DNA from: UBA6183 sp964545895
GTDB taxonomy: Bacteria > Bacteroidota > Bacteroidia > UKL13-3
Length of the DNA stretch: 64,000 nucleotides
Reading direction: 5' to 3'
Assembly (NCBI GenBank): GCA_964545895.1
Contig: CAZJHS010000001.1
Location: forward strand, 1 to 64,000
The notes beneath the pieces were generated by a model. The model worked only from the letters and a program-made list of their open reading frames with translations, had not been told where the DNA came from and did not search any database. Shown here in pieces: positions 41,293 to 50,227 of this stretch. Position 1 is the stretch's first letter. Every line of letters begins with the position of its first letter. The position numbers and the translations under genes are program-made.

Positions 41293-43215
41293 CTATTGTT
41301 CGTTGTTTTTTGGCGCTTGTTTTAAGAAGTCACGAATCGTTTTCAACTTTTCTTCCATTTGTTGAATTTGACGTTGCGCACCTTTTATCTTGTCGGTAAT
41401 TTGAACCACCATTGGATTATCGCTGCTGGCTTTCGCAAAGAAACCTAAGTTGTTTTCCCAAGTATCAATATCATTACGCAAACCACGAATTTTATCTAAT
41501 ACAAATTTCTCTTCGCGTTTAATTTTTTGCGCACCATTAGGGCCGTTTACTAAAGCTTCTAAGTGTCCTTTTTCTTTCATATCACGCAACTCTTGATTTG
41601 CCTGACGGAATTTATTAAACACTTTATCGTTTAAGTCTTGGTATTGCTTATTGATTTTTTCTTTCTCGCCCATTGGAACAAAACCTGTATTGTTCCATGC
41701 ATCTTGCACGGCCTTTAAATCGGCTAAAATATTTGCACCTTCTTCGCGAGCAAGCAACTCTTCAAGTTTAGCTACCAATTGTTTTTTGGTTTCTAAGTTT
41801 TGCTTTTGCTCATCAATTTGTGAAGAGTAATGAACAGCCTTTTTCTCAAAAAACGAATCGCAAGCTGTACGGAAACGTTTCCAAATAGCATCAGAAATTT
41901 TCTCGGCCACCGGACCAACTTTTTTCCACTCATCTTGCAAACGCTTTAACTCGGCAGTTTGCTTATTCCAATCAATAGGCATTGTAGCAATGGCTTCAGC
42001 CTTTTCGCACAAATCAGTTTTTAACTTAAGGTTAGCATCACGCTCTGATTGAAGCGCTTTAAAAAACACATTTTTATTGGTAAAAAACTGGTTGCGGGCA
42101 CTTCTAAACTCATTCCAAATTTCATCGCTAACCTTTAAAGGTACTTGGCCAATTTTACGCCAATCTTCCATTAACTGATTAACCACGGTGGTATTTTCCA
42201 TCCACTCTTTTATACGTGTGCTATTAAAGTTAGCAAACTGTAAGGCTTTAGCCAATAGTTCTTTTTTAGCGGCTAAATTATCTTCGCGTTTAGCTTCTCT
42301 GTCGGCCTGTAAGGCCTTAATCATTTCAAATATTTTATCGCACTCTGCTTTAAATCTGCTCCAAATATCTTCGTTACTCTCTTGCGGAACAGGACCAATA
42401 GTGCGCCACTCTTCTTGGAATTTTTTCAACATAATAAGTGCTTTATTAATGTTGGTTTCCAAAGCAAGTTCTGTAACACGTTTGGTTAAATCTATTTTCT
42501 GATCTAAGTTTTTTCTACGGTCAAGTTCCTTCAATTCGTTATTAATTGACAAACGATCGTAGTATTTATCAAGCAATACGCGGTAGCTTTCCCACAAACG
42601 TTCTACGTGTTCCTTCGGAACAGTTTTAATTTGTTTCCACTCGCTTTGCAAATCCTTTAAGCGTTTAAAGCTTTCGGGCGTTTCTTCTTCATCTAACAAC
42701 AGTTGAATTTCCTTCAACAAGTTTTCTTTTTTAGCCAAGTTGCCTTTGCGTTCGGCTTCTTGCTTGGCCACTACAGCAGCACGTTTATCTTTAAGCTCTT
42801 TGTAAGCATGATAAAAAGCTTCGCGTGTGCCATCTGTTTTGTAGCTAAAATCATCCTTGTTTCCTCCAGCCTCAATAAACTCGTGAAGTGCATGTGCACG
42901 TTCATCGGCTAGCAGTTGTTCAAAAATGGGTTTAATTACTTTAAAAATTTGAGATGCCTCGTTTAAGTCTTTCTCTTTTACAATGGTTTCTGCCAATGCC
43001 ACTAACTCACTCTTGTTAAGTTGGGCATAATTTTGCTCTTCGGCTTGCAATGCCGCAGCCGCTTCTAGTTCGTTATCGCCATGTGTAACATCTGCTGTGT
43101 CTACGTTTTCAGCAGCCAATGCATTCATTTCCGCCTCAGTTGGCTGTACTGCAGGCGTGGTCGGGGTAGTTTCAACCAAGTTGGTTGTTTCGTTTGTGTT
43201 TAGTTCTTCTGTCAT
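41293..43215 (-). CDS. DUF349 repeat protein
   Basis: The 640-residue protein has an acidic N-terminal tail (about 1-75) and then at least five DUF349 repeats of about 70-75 residues. Each has a helix with WKKVGPV, WRTIGPVP, WRKIGQVP or WNNTGFVP, followed by an Asp/Glu-x-IW-x-RF helix. It is thus an elongated coiled-coil/helical array. The family occurs across Bacteroidota and has no assigned biochemical role. The ATG at 43215 is chosen because a TACCTTTG promoter element overlaps the longer TTG reading frame at 43239. Confidence 0.85.
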   Translation of the reverse strand: MTEELNTNETTNLVETTPTTPAVQPTEAEMNALAAENVDTADVTHGDNELEAAAALQAEEQNYAQLNKSELVALAETIVKEKDLNEASQIFKVIKPIFEQLLADERAHALHEFIEAGGNKDDFSYKTDGTREAFYHAYKELKDKRAAVVAKQEAERKGNLAKKENLLKEIQLLLDEEETPESFKRLKDLQSEWKQIKTVPKEHVERLWESYRVLLDKYYDRLSINNELKELDRRKNLDQKIDLTKRVTELALETNINKALIMLKKFQEEWRTIGPVPQESNEDIWSRFKAECDKIFEMIKALQADREAKREDNLAAKKELLAKALQFANFNSTRIKEWMENTTVVNQLMEDWRKIGQVPLKVSDEIWNEFRSARNQFFTNKNVFFKALQSERDANLKLKTDLCEKAEAIATMPIDWNKQTAELKRLQDEWKKVGPVAEKISDAIWKRFRTACDSFFEKKAVHYSSQIDEQKQNLETKKQLVAKLEELLAREEGANILADLKAVQDAWNNTGFVPMGEKEKINKQYQDLNDKVFNKFRQANQELRDMKEKGHLEALVNGPNGAQKIKREEKFVLDKIRGLRNDIDTWENNLGFFAKASSDNPMVVQITDKIKGAQRQIQQMEEKLKTIRDFLKQAPKNNEQ

Positions 43216-43236
43216 GTCCTTAGTTTTAAGGGAAGC

Positions 43237-43244
43237 CAAAGGTA
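43237..43244 (-). promoter_or_regulatory. -7 promoter element (TACCTTTG) of the DUF349 gene
   Basis: On the minus strand an exact TAnnTTTG match lies 21 nt before the ATG at 43215. It rules against translation starting at 43239. Confidence 0.5.
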
Positions 43245-43357
43245 AAATTTTTTGTTAAAAAAGCGCTGTATTTTACATCAATAGCAGCACATAATAAAGC
43301 CTTGTTTACCAAGTATTTCAGAATATATGTTGTAATTTTTGATGACGTATTAAATGC

Positions 43358-43390
43358 AAAAAGGCTCCGAATTAAATTCGGAGCCTTTAA
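43358..43390 (-). terminator. Terminator of tRNA-Leu
   Basis: A 12-bp stem (AAAGGCTCCGAA / TTCGGAGCCTTT) with TTAAA loop lies 5 nt past the 3' end of tRNA-Leu; a T-run follows on the minus strand. Confidence 0.85.
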
Positions 43391-43394
43391 AAAG

Positions 43395-43474
43395 TACCCA
43401 GAGCCGGAATCGAACCGGCATGATTTCTCGCTAGTGTTTGAGACTAGTGCGTCTACCAGTTCCGCCATCTGGGC
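43395..43474 (-). tRNA. tRNA-Leu (CAA)
   Basis: On the minus strand the sequence has acceptor GCCCAGA / TCTGGGT (the first pair is a G-U), D-arm TGGCGGAACTGGTAGACGCA, anticodon stem CTAGT / ACTAG around loop CTCAAAC giving CAA, a short variable arm, and T-arm GCCGGTTCGATTCCGGC. The discriminator is A. The wobble at position 1-72 is slightly unusual. Confidence 0.9.
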
Positions 43475-43478
43475 ATTT

Positions 43479-43497
43479 TAGTAACAGTCTGTTACTA
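43479..43497 (-). promoter_or_regulatory. Perfect palindrome in the tRNA-Leu leader
   Basis: TAGTAACAG-T-CTGTTACTA is a 9-bp inverted repeat with a 1-nt centre, lying between the -7 element and the 5' end of tRNA-Leu. It could be an operator, or just a leader hairpin in the precursor. Confidence 0.45.
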
Positions 43498-43507
43498 TAG
43501 CGGGGTG

Positions 43508-43536
43508 CAAATATAATCAAACTTTGTTTTGTGCAA
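43508..43536 (-). promoter_or_regulatory. Promoter of tRNA-Leu
   Basis: On the minus strand: TTG (43536-43534), 18-nt spacer, TATATTTG (43515-43508). It matches the Bacteroidota pattern and resembles the tRNA-Cys promoter. Confidence 0.75.
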
Positions 43537-43656
43537 AAAGTTTTAGCTATCAATTTATAAATCCCTAATTTTCAAGCCCAATTAATCCTTTTATCGGGCA
43601 TCAATCCGAATAAATTTTAGCTACCCAATTTATTAAAGTATACTTGTTAGCTCTAT

Positions 43657-44679
43657 ATGAATAGAAATTTAACAGACGGCATCAACCTAATATCAAAGCT
43701 AAACAACAAACGAATTTGGAATTACACCAAATTATTGGCTTCGTATTTTATGGCTAAGGTTACTAAAAAAGCTTGGATTGTGGCTGCGCCTGTTTCGTTA
43801 GAGATTGAACCAACTACCAGTTGTAATTTACGTTGCCCACAATGCCCAAGTGGTTTGCGCGAGTTTACCCGAAACACAGGCATGTTAGATTTAACTTTGT
43901 ATAAAAAGATAATTGACGAAGTGCATGAGGAGTTGGTATGGCTCATATTATATTTTCAGGGTGAGCCTTTTTTAAACACGCAATTTTTAGATTTTGTACG
44001 CTACGCTGCCAGTAAAAATATTTACACAGTAACTAGTAGCAATGCTCATTATTTTACCGATGAGGTGGCTAAAGCCACCATTGAGAGCGGGCTTGATAGG
44101 TTAATTATTTCTATTGATGGTACCACGCAAGAAACATACAGCAAGTACCGTATTGGTGGTAATTTAGAAAAAGTAATTGCAGGTACTGAGCGATTAATTT
44201 ATTGGAAAAAGAAACTGAACAGTAAAACACCTCATATTATTTGGCAGTTTATTGCATTTAATCATAACGAGCACCAATTGCCCGAGATAAAAAAGCTTGC
44301 TAAAAAAATTGGGGTTGATGAATTGGGGATTAAAACGGCTCAAATTTATGATTACCAAAACAGCGAAAATTTTATTCCTAAAAACGAAGATTTAAGTAGG
44401 TATAAAAAAATGGCCGATGGTACCTATCAAATAAAAAACAAATTACTTGACCATTGTTGGCGAATGTGGCGAGGCAGTGTAATTACTTGGGATGGCTTGG
44501 TGGTGCCTTGTTGTTTTGATAAAGATGCAAAGCACCAATTTGGCGATGTTAGTATTGATGGATTTACCAAGGTGTGGCACAATCCTGCGTATCAAAATTT
44601 TAGAAAAGCTATTTTAAAAAGCCGAAAAGAAATTGATATCTGTAACAATTGTACAGAAGGTACTAAAGTTTGGGACTAA
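43657..44679 (+). CDS. Radical SAM protein with SPASM-type C-terminus
   Basis: The 340-residue protein has the radical SAM 4Fe-4S motif CNLRCPQC (Cys56, Cys60, Cys63). Other segments are ILYFQGEPFLNTQFLDF and SIDGTTQETYSKYRIGG. The C-terminal part has further cysteines in LDHCWRMWRGSV, VVPCCFDKD and ICNNCTEG, which suggest a SPASM-type auxiliary cluster, as in peptide- or lipid-modifying members. No precursor peptide gene or other partner is seen nearby. The substrate is unknown. Confidence 0.8.
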   Translation: MNRNLTDGINLISKLNNKRIWNYTKLLASYFMAKVTKKAWIVAAPVSLEIEPTTSCNLRCPQCPSGLREFTRNTGMLDLTLYKKIIDEVHEELVWLILYFQGEPFLNTQFLDFVRYAASKNIYTVTSSNAHYFTDEVAKATIESGLDRLIISIDGTTQETYSKYRIGGNLEKVIAGTERLIYWKKKLNSKTPHIIWQFIAFNHNEHQLPEIKKLAKKIGVDELGIKTAQIYDYQNSENFIPKNEDLSRYKKMADGTYQIKNKLLDHCWRMWRGSVITWDGLVVPCCFDKDAKHQFGDVSIDGFTKVWHNPAYQNFRKAILKSRKEIDICNNCTEGTKVWD

Positions 44680-44695
44680 ATTATAAATAAACAAA

Positions 44696-44725
44696 ATGGC
44701 CCCGGCTATTACACCGAGGCCACTT
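44696..44725 (-). terminator. Weak terminator after dnaA
   Basis: Stem TGGCC-C-CGG / CCG-A-GGCCA has one mismatch and an eight-base loop and lies 29 nt past the dnaA stop. Read on the minus strand it is followed by ATTTTGTTT. It may also serve the radical SAM gene on the plus strand. Confidence 0.5.
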
Positions 44726-44753
44726 GCAAAAAGTTGTATTAAATAAAGCCTAA

Positions 44754-46190
44754 CTACACTAGGTTTATTTTTATGCGTTTGCCTATTTCTTCAATATCAG
44801 ATTTAAACTTCTTATCTGTTTCAATTAAATCGTTAACTGTTTGGCAAGCATGAATTACAGTTGAGTGATCGCGACCACCAAAGTGCATACCAATTGTTTT
44901 AAGCGAAGCTTTGGTTAAGTCTTTAGCATAAAACATTGAGATTTGACGTGCTTGAACGATTTCGCGCTTACGTGTTTTTGATTTAACCAAATCAACAGGA
45001 ATGCTGAAGTAATCGCACACCAATTTTTGAATAAACTCGATAGAAATTTCGCGTGAAGAATTTTTAACAAAGTTTTTCAAGATTTGCTTAGCCAACTCCA
45101 AGGTAACTTCTTTACGGTTTAACGAAGCTTGTGCTAATAAAGAAACCAATGCACCGCGTAATTCGCGAATATTATTATTGATGTTATGGGCTACATACTC
45201 AACCACATCGCGGCTAAGTGTAATACCATCATTATACATCATATGTTCCAAAATTGCCAAGCGAGTTTCAAAATCAGGTTGTTGCAAATCGCACGATAAG
45301 CCCCATTTGAAACGAGATAACAAGCGCTCGTCCATGCCTTTTAAATCTTTAGGTGCACGGTCGCTGGTTAATATAATTTGCTTGCCTTGTTGGTGCAAGT
45401 GATTAAAAATAGTAAAGAAGATTTCTTGCGTTTTTTGCTTGTTCTCTAAAAACTGAACATCATCTACTATTAATACATCAACATTCTGGTAAAAGTTAGA
45501 AAAGTCTTGGCTGCTATTATTACGAACCGACTCTACATATTGATTAGTGAATTTTTCTACTGGTACATACAATACAACTTTGTTTTTGCTGTTTTGCTTA
45601 ATCATGTTACCAATAGCTTGTACCAAGTGGGTTTTACCCAAACCTGTTTCACTAAAAATCATTAAAGGATTAAATGATGTACCACCGGGCTTATTAGCCA
45701 CAGCAAAACCAGCCGAACGAGCTAATCTATTGCAGTCGCCTTCAATAAAGGTGTCAAAATTTTGATTAACATTTAAGTTACTATCAATATTTACCTTTTT
45801 AAGTCCGGGTATAATAAACGGATTTTTGATATTGCTGCTTAAGTTAAGCGGCATACCCATGTTTTGATTATCCGATTTATGATTGTTGCTACCCGGTAGG
45901 TTAACTACATATGGGTTAGCATTATTGCTGCTATTTTCAACAATAATATTGTATTCCAATCTGGAACCTGGACCTAATTCTTGCTTGAGGGTTTTCTTTA
46001 ATAAAGTAACATAGTGTTCTTCTAACCATTCATAGAAAAACTGACTCGGAACTTGTATCGTTAAAATTTTATTATCTAGCTTAACCGGTTTAATCGGTTC
46101 AAACCAAGTTTTAAAACTTTGTGGGGATACATTGTCCTGAATTAGCTTCAAACAGTTATTCCAAACACTCTCGGCAGTTTTTTCAATCAT
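44754..46190 (-). CDS. dnaA: Chromosomal replication initiator DnaA
   Basis: The 478-residue protein has domain I (about 1-85), a linker, the AAA+ core and a helix-turn-helix domain IV. Motifs are the P-loop SETGLGKTHLVQAIGN, Walker B VDVLIVDDVQFLENK, sensor I ILTSDRAP, the arginine-finger region RLLSRFKWG, and the DnaA signature GGRDHSTVIHACQTVND near the end. The first Gly of the usual GxxGxGKT P-loop is Ser here. It starts replication by binding DnaA boxes. The gene is monocistronic, and the 230 bp upstream is AT-rich. Confidence 0.95.
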   Translation of the reverse strand: MIEKTAESVWNNCLKLIQDNVSPQSFKTWFEPIKPVKLDNKILTIQVPSQFFYEWLEEHYVTLLKKTLKQELGPGSRLEYNIIVENSSNNANPYVVNLPGSNNHKSDNQNMGMPLNLSSNIKNPFIIPGLKKVNIDSNLNVNQNFDTFIEGDCNRLARSAGFAVANKPGGTSFNPLMIFSETGLGKTHLVQAIGNMIKQNSKNKVVLYVPVEKFTNQYVESVRNNSSQDFSNFYQNVDVLIVDDVQFLENKQKTQEIFFTIFNHLHQQGKQIILTSDRAPKDLKGMDERLLSRFKWGLSCDLQQPDFETRLAILEHMMYNDGITLSRDVVEYVAHNINNNIRELRGALVSLLAQASLNRKEVTLELAKQILKNFVKNSSREISIEFIQKLVCDYFSIPVDLVKSKTRKREIVQARQISMFYAKDLTKASLKTIGMHFGGRDHSTVIHACQTVNDLIETDKKFKSDIEEIGKRIKINLV

Positions 46191-46419
46191 ATTTAATACT
46201 CTTTTCGTTTGTGAAATTGAAGTATTTATTGTGAATAAAAAAATTTTTTTTGAGCAATTTTTTGTTTGGAAATATCACATTAAACGTAACTGTTTGTTAT
46301 TGTTGTTTCTTGGGGTGAATTATAAATTTTTAATGCGACAAAAAAGTTTAAAATAACTGTTTATAACCACCCATTTTTTGTGAACAAGTTGTAGTTGTTG
46401 GTACAATTATCAACGTTTA
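46191..46419. other. Gene-free AT-rich region upstream of dnaA
   Basis: This 229-bp spacer has poly-A/T tracts and no coding frame. TTATCAACG (46407-46415) and TGTGAACAA (46379-46387) are loose matches to DnaA boxes. That is too little to claim an origin of replication; it may hold dnaA autoregulatory sites. Confidence 0.3.
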
Positions 46420-47370
46420 CTAACACGCATTAACGTTTATGTATAGATTTTGGGCAACACCTTTATTTACAAGGTTTTTCACAGAATCGAAATACAGCTC
46501 AATTTTACCTAACTGCAGCCCAGCCCAACCTACTTGGTTAATAATCACCTCTTTGTTCTCCTTATTTTTTAGGGTTACTGGTTTAGGTAAAAAAGTATGA
46601 GTATGACCACCAATAATTAAATCAATATTTGCTGATTTTTGAGCTAAAATACGGTCGCTTATTTTATCATTTGTGTACTCATATCCTAAATGCGACAAAC
46701 AAATTACAAAATCGCAGTTTTTATTCGTTTTTAAATCGTGTGCAAGATTACTTGCTATACTAATTGGGTCGTTATATTTAATACCTGCATACAAATCGTT
46801 TGGTACCAAACCCATTAAATCAATTCCAACTCCAATAACCCCAATATTTACTCCACCTTTATTAAATATGCGGTAAGGTTTTACTTTATCTTTTAAAGCT
46901 GTAGCCGAAAAATCGTAGTTGCAATTAATAATATCAAACGTAGCTAATGGAAGCTGCTTTATTATACCATCAATCCCTTTATCAAAGTCGTGATTACCTA
47001 GTGTTACAGCATCGTAACCCATTTGGCTCATTAAACGATACTCCAGTTCGCCATCAAAAAAGTTAAAGTAAGGTGTACCCTGAAACATGTCACCGGCATC
47101 AAGCAAAAGCACTTGTTTATCTTGTGTACGTATTTTTTTAATTAATGCCGCACGTGTTGCTGCACCACCCATGCCAGCAAATTTGCCTCCATCTTTAGGA
47201 AAAGATTCGATGCGACTGTGCCAATCGTTGGTATGTAAAATAGTAACTTTAACTAAATCTTGTTGCTTAGCCAACAAATCAATTGGCAATTGATTAAGCA
47301 AAGCCAATGCACCAAGCTTAGCTCCGGTTTTTATAAACCCTCTGCGGTTAATTTTGCTTAATTCTTCCAT
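46420..47370 (-). CDS. Metallophosphatase / 5'-nucleotidase N-terminal domain protein
   Basis: The 316-residue protein has a twin-arginine-type N-terminus (NRRGFIKTGAKLGALALL). The calcineurin-like domain follows: ILHTNDWHSRIE, LLDAGDMFQGTPYFN, VTLGNHDFD, and IIGGHTHTFLPKP, covering the metal-binding His, Asp and Asn residues. It matches the N-terminal catalytic half of UshA-like 5'-nucleotidases and would hydrolyse nucleotides in the periplasm. The C-terminal half is encoded separately by the gene just upstream, overlapping by 23 nt (47348-47370). Confidence 0.85.
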   Translation of the reverse strand: MEELSKINRRGFIKTGAKLGALALLNQLPIDLLAKQQDLVKVTILHTNDWHSRIESFPKDGGKFAGMGGAATRAALIKKIRTQDKQVLLLDAGDMFQGTPYFNFFDGELEYRLMSQMGYDAVTLGNHDFDKGIDGIIKQLPLATFDIINCNYDFSATALKDKVKPYRIFNKGGVNIGVIGVGIDLMGLVPNDLYAGIKYNDPISIASNLAHDLKTNKNCDFVICLSHLGYEYTNDKISDRILAQKSANIDLIIGGHTHTFLPKPVTLKNKENKEVIINQVGWAGLQLGKIELYFDSVKNLVNKGVAQNLYINVNAC

Positions 47371-48085
47371 TGGTGTTGGTGTTAATGGTTTTGTTTAATC
47401 GTACAAAATCTAACATGGCATCGCGCAATTTATAGTTGGTGTTGTAGCGCACGCCACCGGCAAACATGGTTGCACCGTCTCCCCCGTTGGCAATAAAATC
47501 GGTAGTTGCTACGGTATAGTTTTTATTTACATCAAAGGGTTGATTATTGATAACTACATTTACTGCATTTCCATCAACCAAGTTTAAAGTTAAACCACTA
47601 ACGGGTGCTCCTTTCCACTTGGCAATCCAAGCAAACAACTGTAAGCACTGTTGGCCTGTTAAGGTTACCACTTCAATGGTATTATCAAAAGGCATTAACT
47701 CGTATATTTTACCAACTGTAATATTACCTTTTTGTATTGATGGAAGCCTAACGCCACCATTATTTAGCACACAAAAATCAACCTGTTTCGACTGATTTTT
47801 TTTTGCGTAATCAAAACAAACATCTGCTACAAAATTACCTAAACTACCATCGGGTAACTCACGCACTAAATCTCCAGCTGCAACACCAATTACTTCATTC
47901 ATTTTGGCATCTAATTGCAATTTGTATGGAGCAATAATATTGGCCATAGCGGTATCATACAACTGAAGCGAATCAGCGTGAATACGCATATTTGCGGCAT
48001 TGTAATTACTTACTTTATAGGGCGTGTGGCATGCTGTTAAAGCAATCATCAACCCAAATACTGTTTTTTTAAACATGCGCTGCAA
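47348..48085 (-). CDS. 5'-nucleotidase C-terminal domain lipoprotein
   Basis: The 245-residue protein has lipobox LTAC (about Cys19) and then the UshA-type C-terminal (substrate-binding) domain: GDLVRELPDGSLGNFVADV, VCVLNNGGVR-like VDFCVLNNGGVRLPSIQKG, MPFDNTIEVVTLTGQQ and ATTDFIANGGDGATMF. It lacks the metallophosphatase domain, which is encoded by the overlapping downstream gene. The two proteins probably assemble into one enzyme. The genes are in reverse of the usual N-then-C domain order of UshA. Confidence 0.8.
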   Translation of the reverse strand: MQRMFKKTVFGLMIALTACHTPYKVSNYNAANMRIHADSLQLYDTAMANIIAPYKLQLDAKMNEVIGVAAGDLVRELPDGSLGNFVADVCFDYAKKNQSKQVDFCVLNNGGVRLPSIQKGNITVGKIYELMPFDNTIEVVTLTGQQCLQLFAWIAKWKGAPVSGLTLNLVDGNAVNVVINNQPFDVNKNYTVATTDFIANGGDGATMFAGGVRYNTNYKLRDAMLDFVRLNKTINTNTNGRIKQN

Positions 48086-48111
48086 GTAACAAATTTTGTA
48101 TGATGTAAATA

Positions 48112-49668
48112 TTAAGCTCTGTACTCGCCAAAAGTTTTGCGGAACACATCTGCAACTTCGCCTAAGGTGGCATAAGCCTCAACCGATTGAATAATGGTTG
48201 GCATTACATTACTTCCATCTTTAGCATCTTGCTCTAGTTTGGTAAGTAATGCTTGTACTTCGCTTTCGTTACGGTTAGCTTTTACCTGCGCTATTTTTTC
48301 GGTTTGAATTTTACGGATGCTATCATCAACCTTAAATAATGCTGGAGCAACTTCTTCGTTAACGGTAAACTTATTTACACCAATAATAGTTTTGCTGTTA
48401 TTCTCAATATCGGTTTGGTAACGATAGCTGGCATCTGCAATTTCTTTTTGCATGTAACCTTGCTCTATAGCACTAACAGCACCACCCATTCCTTCAATTT
48501 TTTGGATGTATTTCCAAGCTTCAGCTTCTATTTGATTGGTTAGCTCCTCTACAAAATAACTTCCACCCATTGGATCAACCGTATCTACTACTCCACTTTC
48601 GTAAGCAATAATTTGTTGTGTACGTAATGCAATACGTGCAGCATTTTCTGTAGGTAAGCTTAAAGCTTCATCAAAACCATTGGTGTGCAAACTTTGCGTA
48701 CCACCCATTACCGCAGCAAGTGCTTGTAAAGTAACACGCACAATATTAGTATCAGCTTGTTGAGCCTGCAAGGTGCTGCCACCTGTTTGGGTATGAAAAC
48801 GCAACATTTGTGCTTTAGGATTAGTTGCGCCTAAGTCTTTAGCAATTTTAGCCCACATTCTGCGAGCTGCTCTAAACTTAGCAATCTCTTCAAAAAAGTT
48901 GTTGTGCGCGTTAAAGAAAAACGATAAACGTTGTCCGAACACATTTATATCTAAGCCTTTTTCGATAGCTGCTTTAGCGTATGCTTGTGCATTACTTAAT
49001 GTAAATGCAATTTCTTGCACTGCTGTACTTCCGGCTTCGCGTATGTGGTAACCACTAATTGAAATGGTATTCCACTTTGGAACTTCTTTACTGCAATACT
49101 CAAAAATATCGGTAATAATACGCATGCTTGGCTTTGGCGGATAAATATATGTGCCGCGTGCAGCGTATTCTTTTAAAATATCGTTTTGTATTGTTCCTGA
49201 TATTTTTTTGATATCGGCACCTTGCTTTTTAGCTAATGCAATATACATAGCCAATAAGGTTGATGCAGTAGCGTTGATGGTCATTGAGGTAGTTATTTTT
49301 TCTAACTCAATTCCATCAAATAAAATCTCAATATCTTTAAGCGTATCAATAGCCACACCTACTTTTCCTACTTCACCTTCACTCATCATGTGTGTACTAT
49401 CGTAGCCAATTTGCGTAGGCAAATCAAAAGCTACACTTAAGCCCATGGTGCCATTGGCTAATAAATATTTATAGCGCTTGTTACTTTCTTCGGCTGTACT
49501 AAAACCAGCATACTGACGCATAGTCCAGTGGCGGCCGCGGTACATATCGGGTTGAATTCCGCGGGTGTAAGGAAACTGTCCAGGTAAATCTTCCATTGGA
49601 ATAACCTGATTGTATAATGCGTTTATCTCGATACCCGAATCGGTAAATCTTTTGTTGCTATCGCTCAT
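48112..49668 (-). CDS. Methylmalonyl-CoA mutase-like large subunit without B12 domain
   Basis: The 518-residue protein matches the TIM-barrel catalytic domain of methylmalonyl-CoA mutases: TMRQYAGFSTAEESNKRY, FDLPTQIGYDSTHMMSEGEVG, DILKEYAARGTYIYPPKPSM, SISGYHIREAGSTAVQE and ARRMWAKIAKDLGATNPK. It ends near residue 518, and the C-terminal B12-binding domain (DxHxxG) is absent. The small subunit must be encoded elsewhere. Substrate residues read DMYRGRHW where classical enzymes have a Tyr-containing TMYTFRPW, so substrate is uncertain (methylmalonyl-CoA, isobutyryl-CoA or 2-hydroxyisobutyryl-CoA). Confidence 0.75.
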   Translation of the reverse strand: MSDSNKRFTDSGIEINALYNQVIPMEDLPGQFPYTRGIQPDMYRGRHWTMRQYAGFSTAEESNKRYKYLLANGTMGLSVAFDLPTQIGYDSTHMMSEGEVGKVGVAIDTLKDIEILFDGIELEKITTSMTINATASTLLAMYIALAKKQGADIKKISGTIQNDILKEYAARGTYIYPPKPSMRIITDIFEYCSKEVPKWNTISISGYHIREAGSTAVQEIAFTLSNAQAYAKAAIEKGLDINVFGQRLSFFFNAHNNFFEEIAKFRAARRMWAKIAKDLGATNPKAQMLRFHTQTGGSTLQAQQADTNIVRVTLQALAAVMGGTQSLHTNGFDEALSLPTENAARIALRTQQIIAYESGVVDTVDPMGGSYFVEELTNQIEAEAWKYIQKIEGMGGAVSAIEQGYMQKEIADASYRYQTDIENNSKTIIGVNKFTVNEEVAPALFKVDDSIRKIQTEKIAQVKANRNESEVQALLTKLEQDAKDGSNVMPTIIQSVEAYATLGEVADVFRKTFGEYRA

Positions 49669-49684
49669 AATGTTGTGTAGCTAA

Positions 49685-50227
49685 TTAATCAAACAATAAA
49701 TGGAACTCTTTACGTAAAAACTCTAATGCCTTGTTGGTAGGAATATCATTCATCTGCATCATGGTTTCAAAAATGGCTTTACTTAAATCAAGGCCAACGG
49801 CATTAGGACCTAAGCTACTGTATGCAGTATTAATAATATTAATCATTTCTTCTTTAGCAATGCGCACCATTTGCCATGCTTGTGGCGAAACATACACTTG
49901 CTGAGAAACATTATGATTAAACTCGCTATTGATATCGGCTATTAAAGCAATTTTTAATTGGGTAGCGCTAATGCCTGGTTGGCTAACTCTAAAAATTAAA
50001 TTATTAGGGCTCATGCGCTCCATTAAAATTACAATACGCTCGTAAGCTTGTAGTTTAAGTGGGGTAATAAGTTTACTTGTTTCTAATTTTAACTCTGTGT
50101 TTCTGCGTTGATACTCATTATCAAAAAAATTCTTGAGCATATACTGCACAATACCAAATACAACACCCGCAGGAATAATGTACTTAAGTACCTCTAACAG
50201 CGACATGATATAATCCGTTTTTTCCAT
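49685..50227 (-). CDS. Small membrane-anchored protein of unknown function
   Basis: The 180-residue protein begins MEKTDYIMSLLEVLKYIIPA with one hydrophobic helix (about 10-30) and continues as a helical cytosolic domain (KLETSKLITPLKLQAYERIVI, QQVYVSPQAWQMVRIAKEEM). It resembles small hypothetical proteins common in Bacteroidota, of the type I recall as DUF7935, but this match is tentative. The ATG at 50227 is preferred to a GTG 45 nt upstream. It lies 16 nt before the mutase-like gene on the same strand, probably in its operon. Confidence 0.55.
   Translation of the reverse strand: MEKTDYIMSLLEVLKYIIPAGVVFGIVQYMLKNFFDNEYQRRNTELKLETSKLITPLKLQAYERIVILMERMSPNNLIFRVSQPGISATQLKIALIADINSEFNHNVSQQVYVSPQAWQMVRIAKEEMINIINTAYSSLGPNAVGLDLSKAIFETMMQMNDIPTNKALEFLRKEFHLLFD

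Noticed and set aside
43226..43468. Minus-strand frame across tRNA-Leu
   Set aside because: It reads through the tRNA gene and its terminator and is a shadow of the structured RNA sequence.
46191..46419. Origin of replication next to dnaA
   Set aside because: Only two loose DnaA-box matches are present and there is no cluster. AT-richness alone is insufficient; GC skew would decide.
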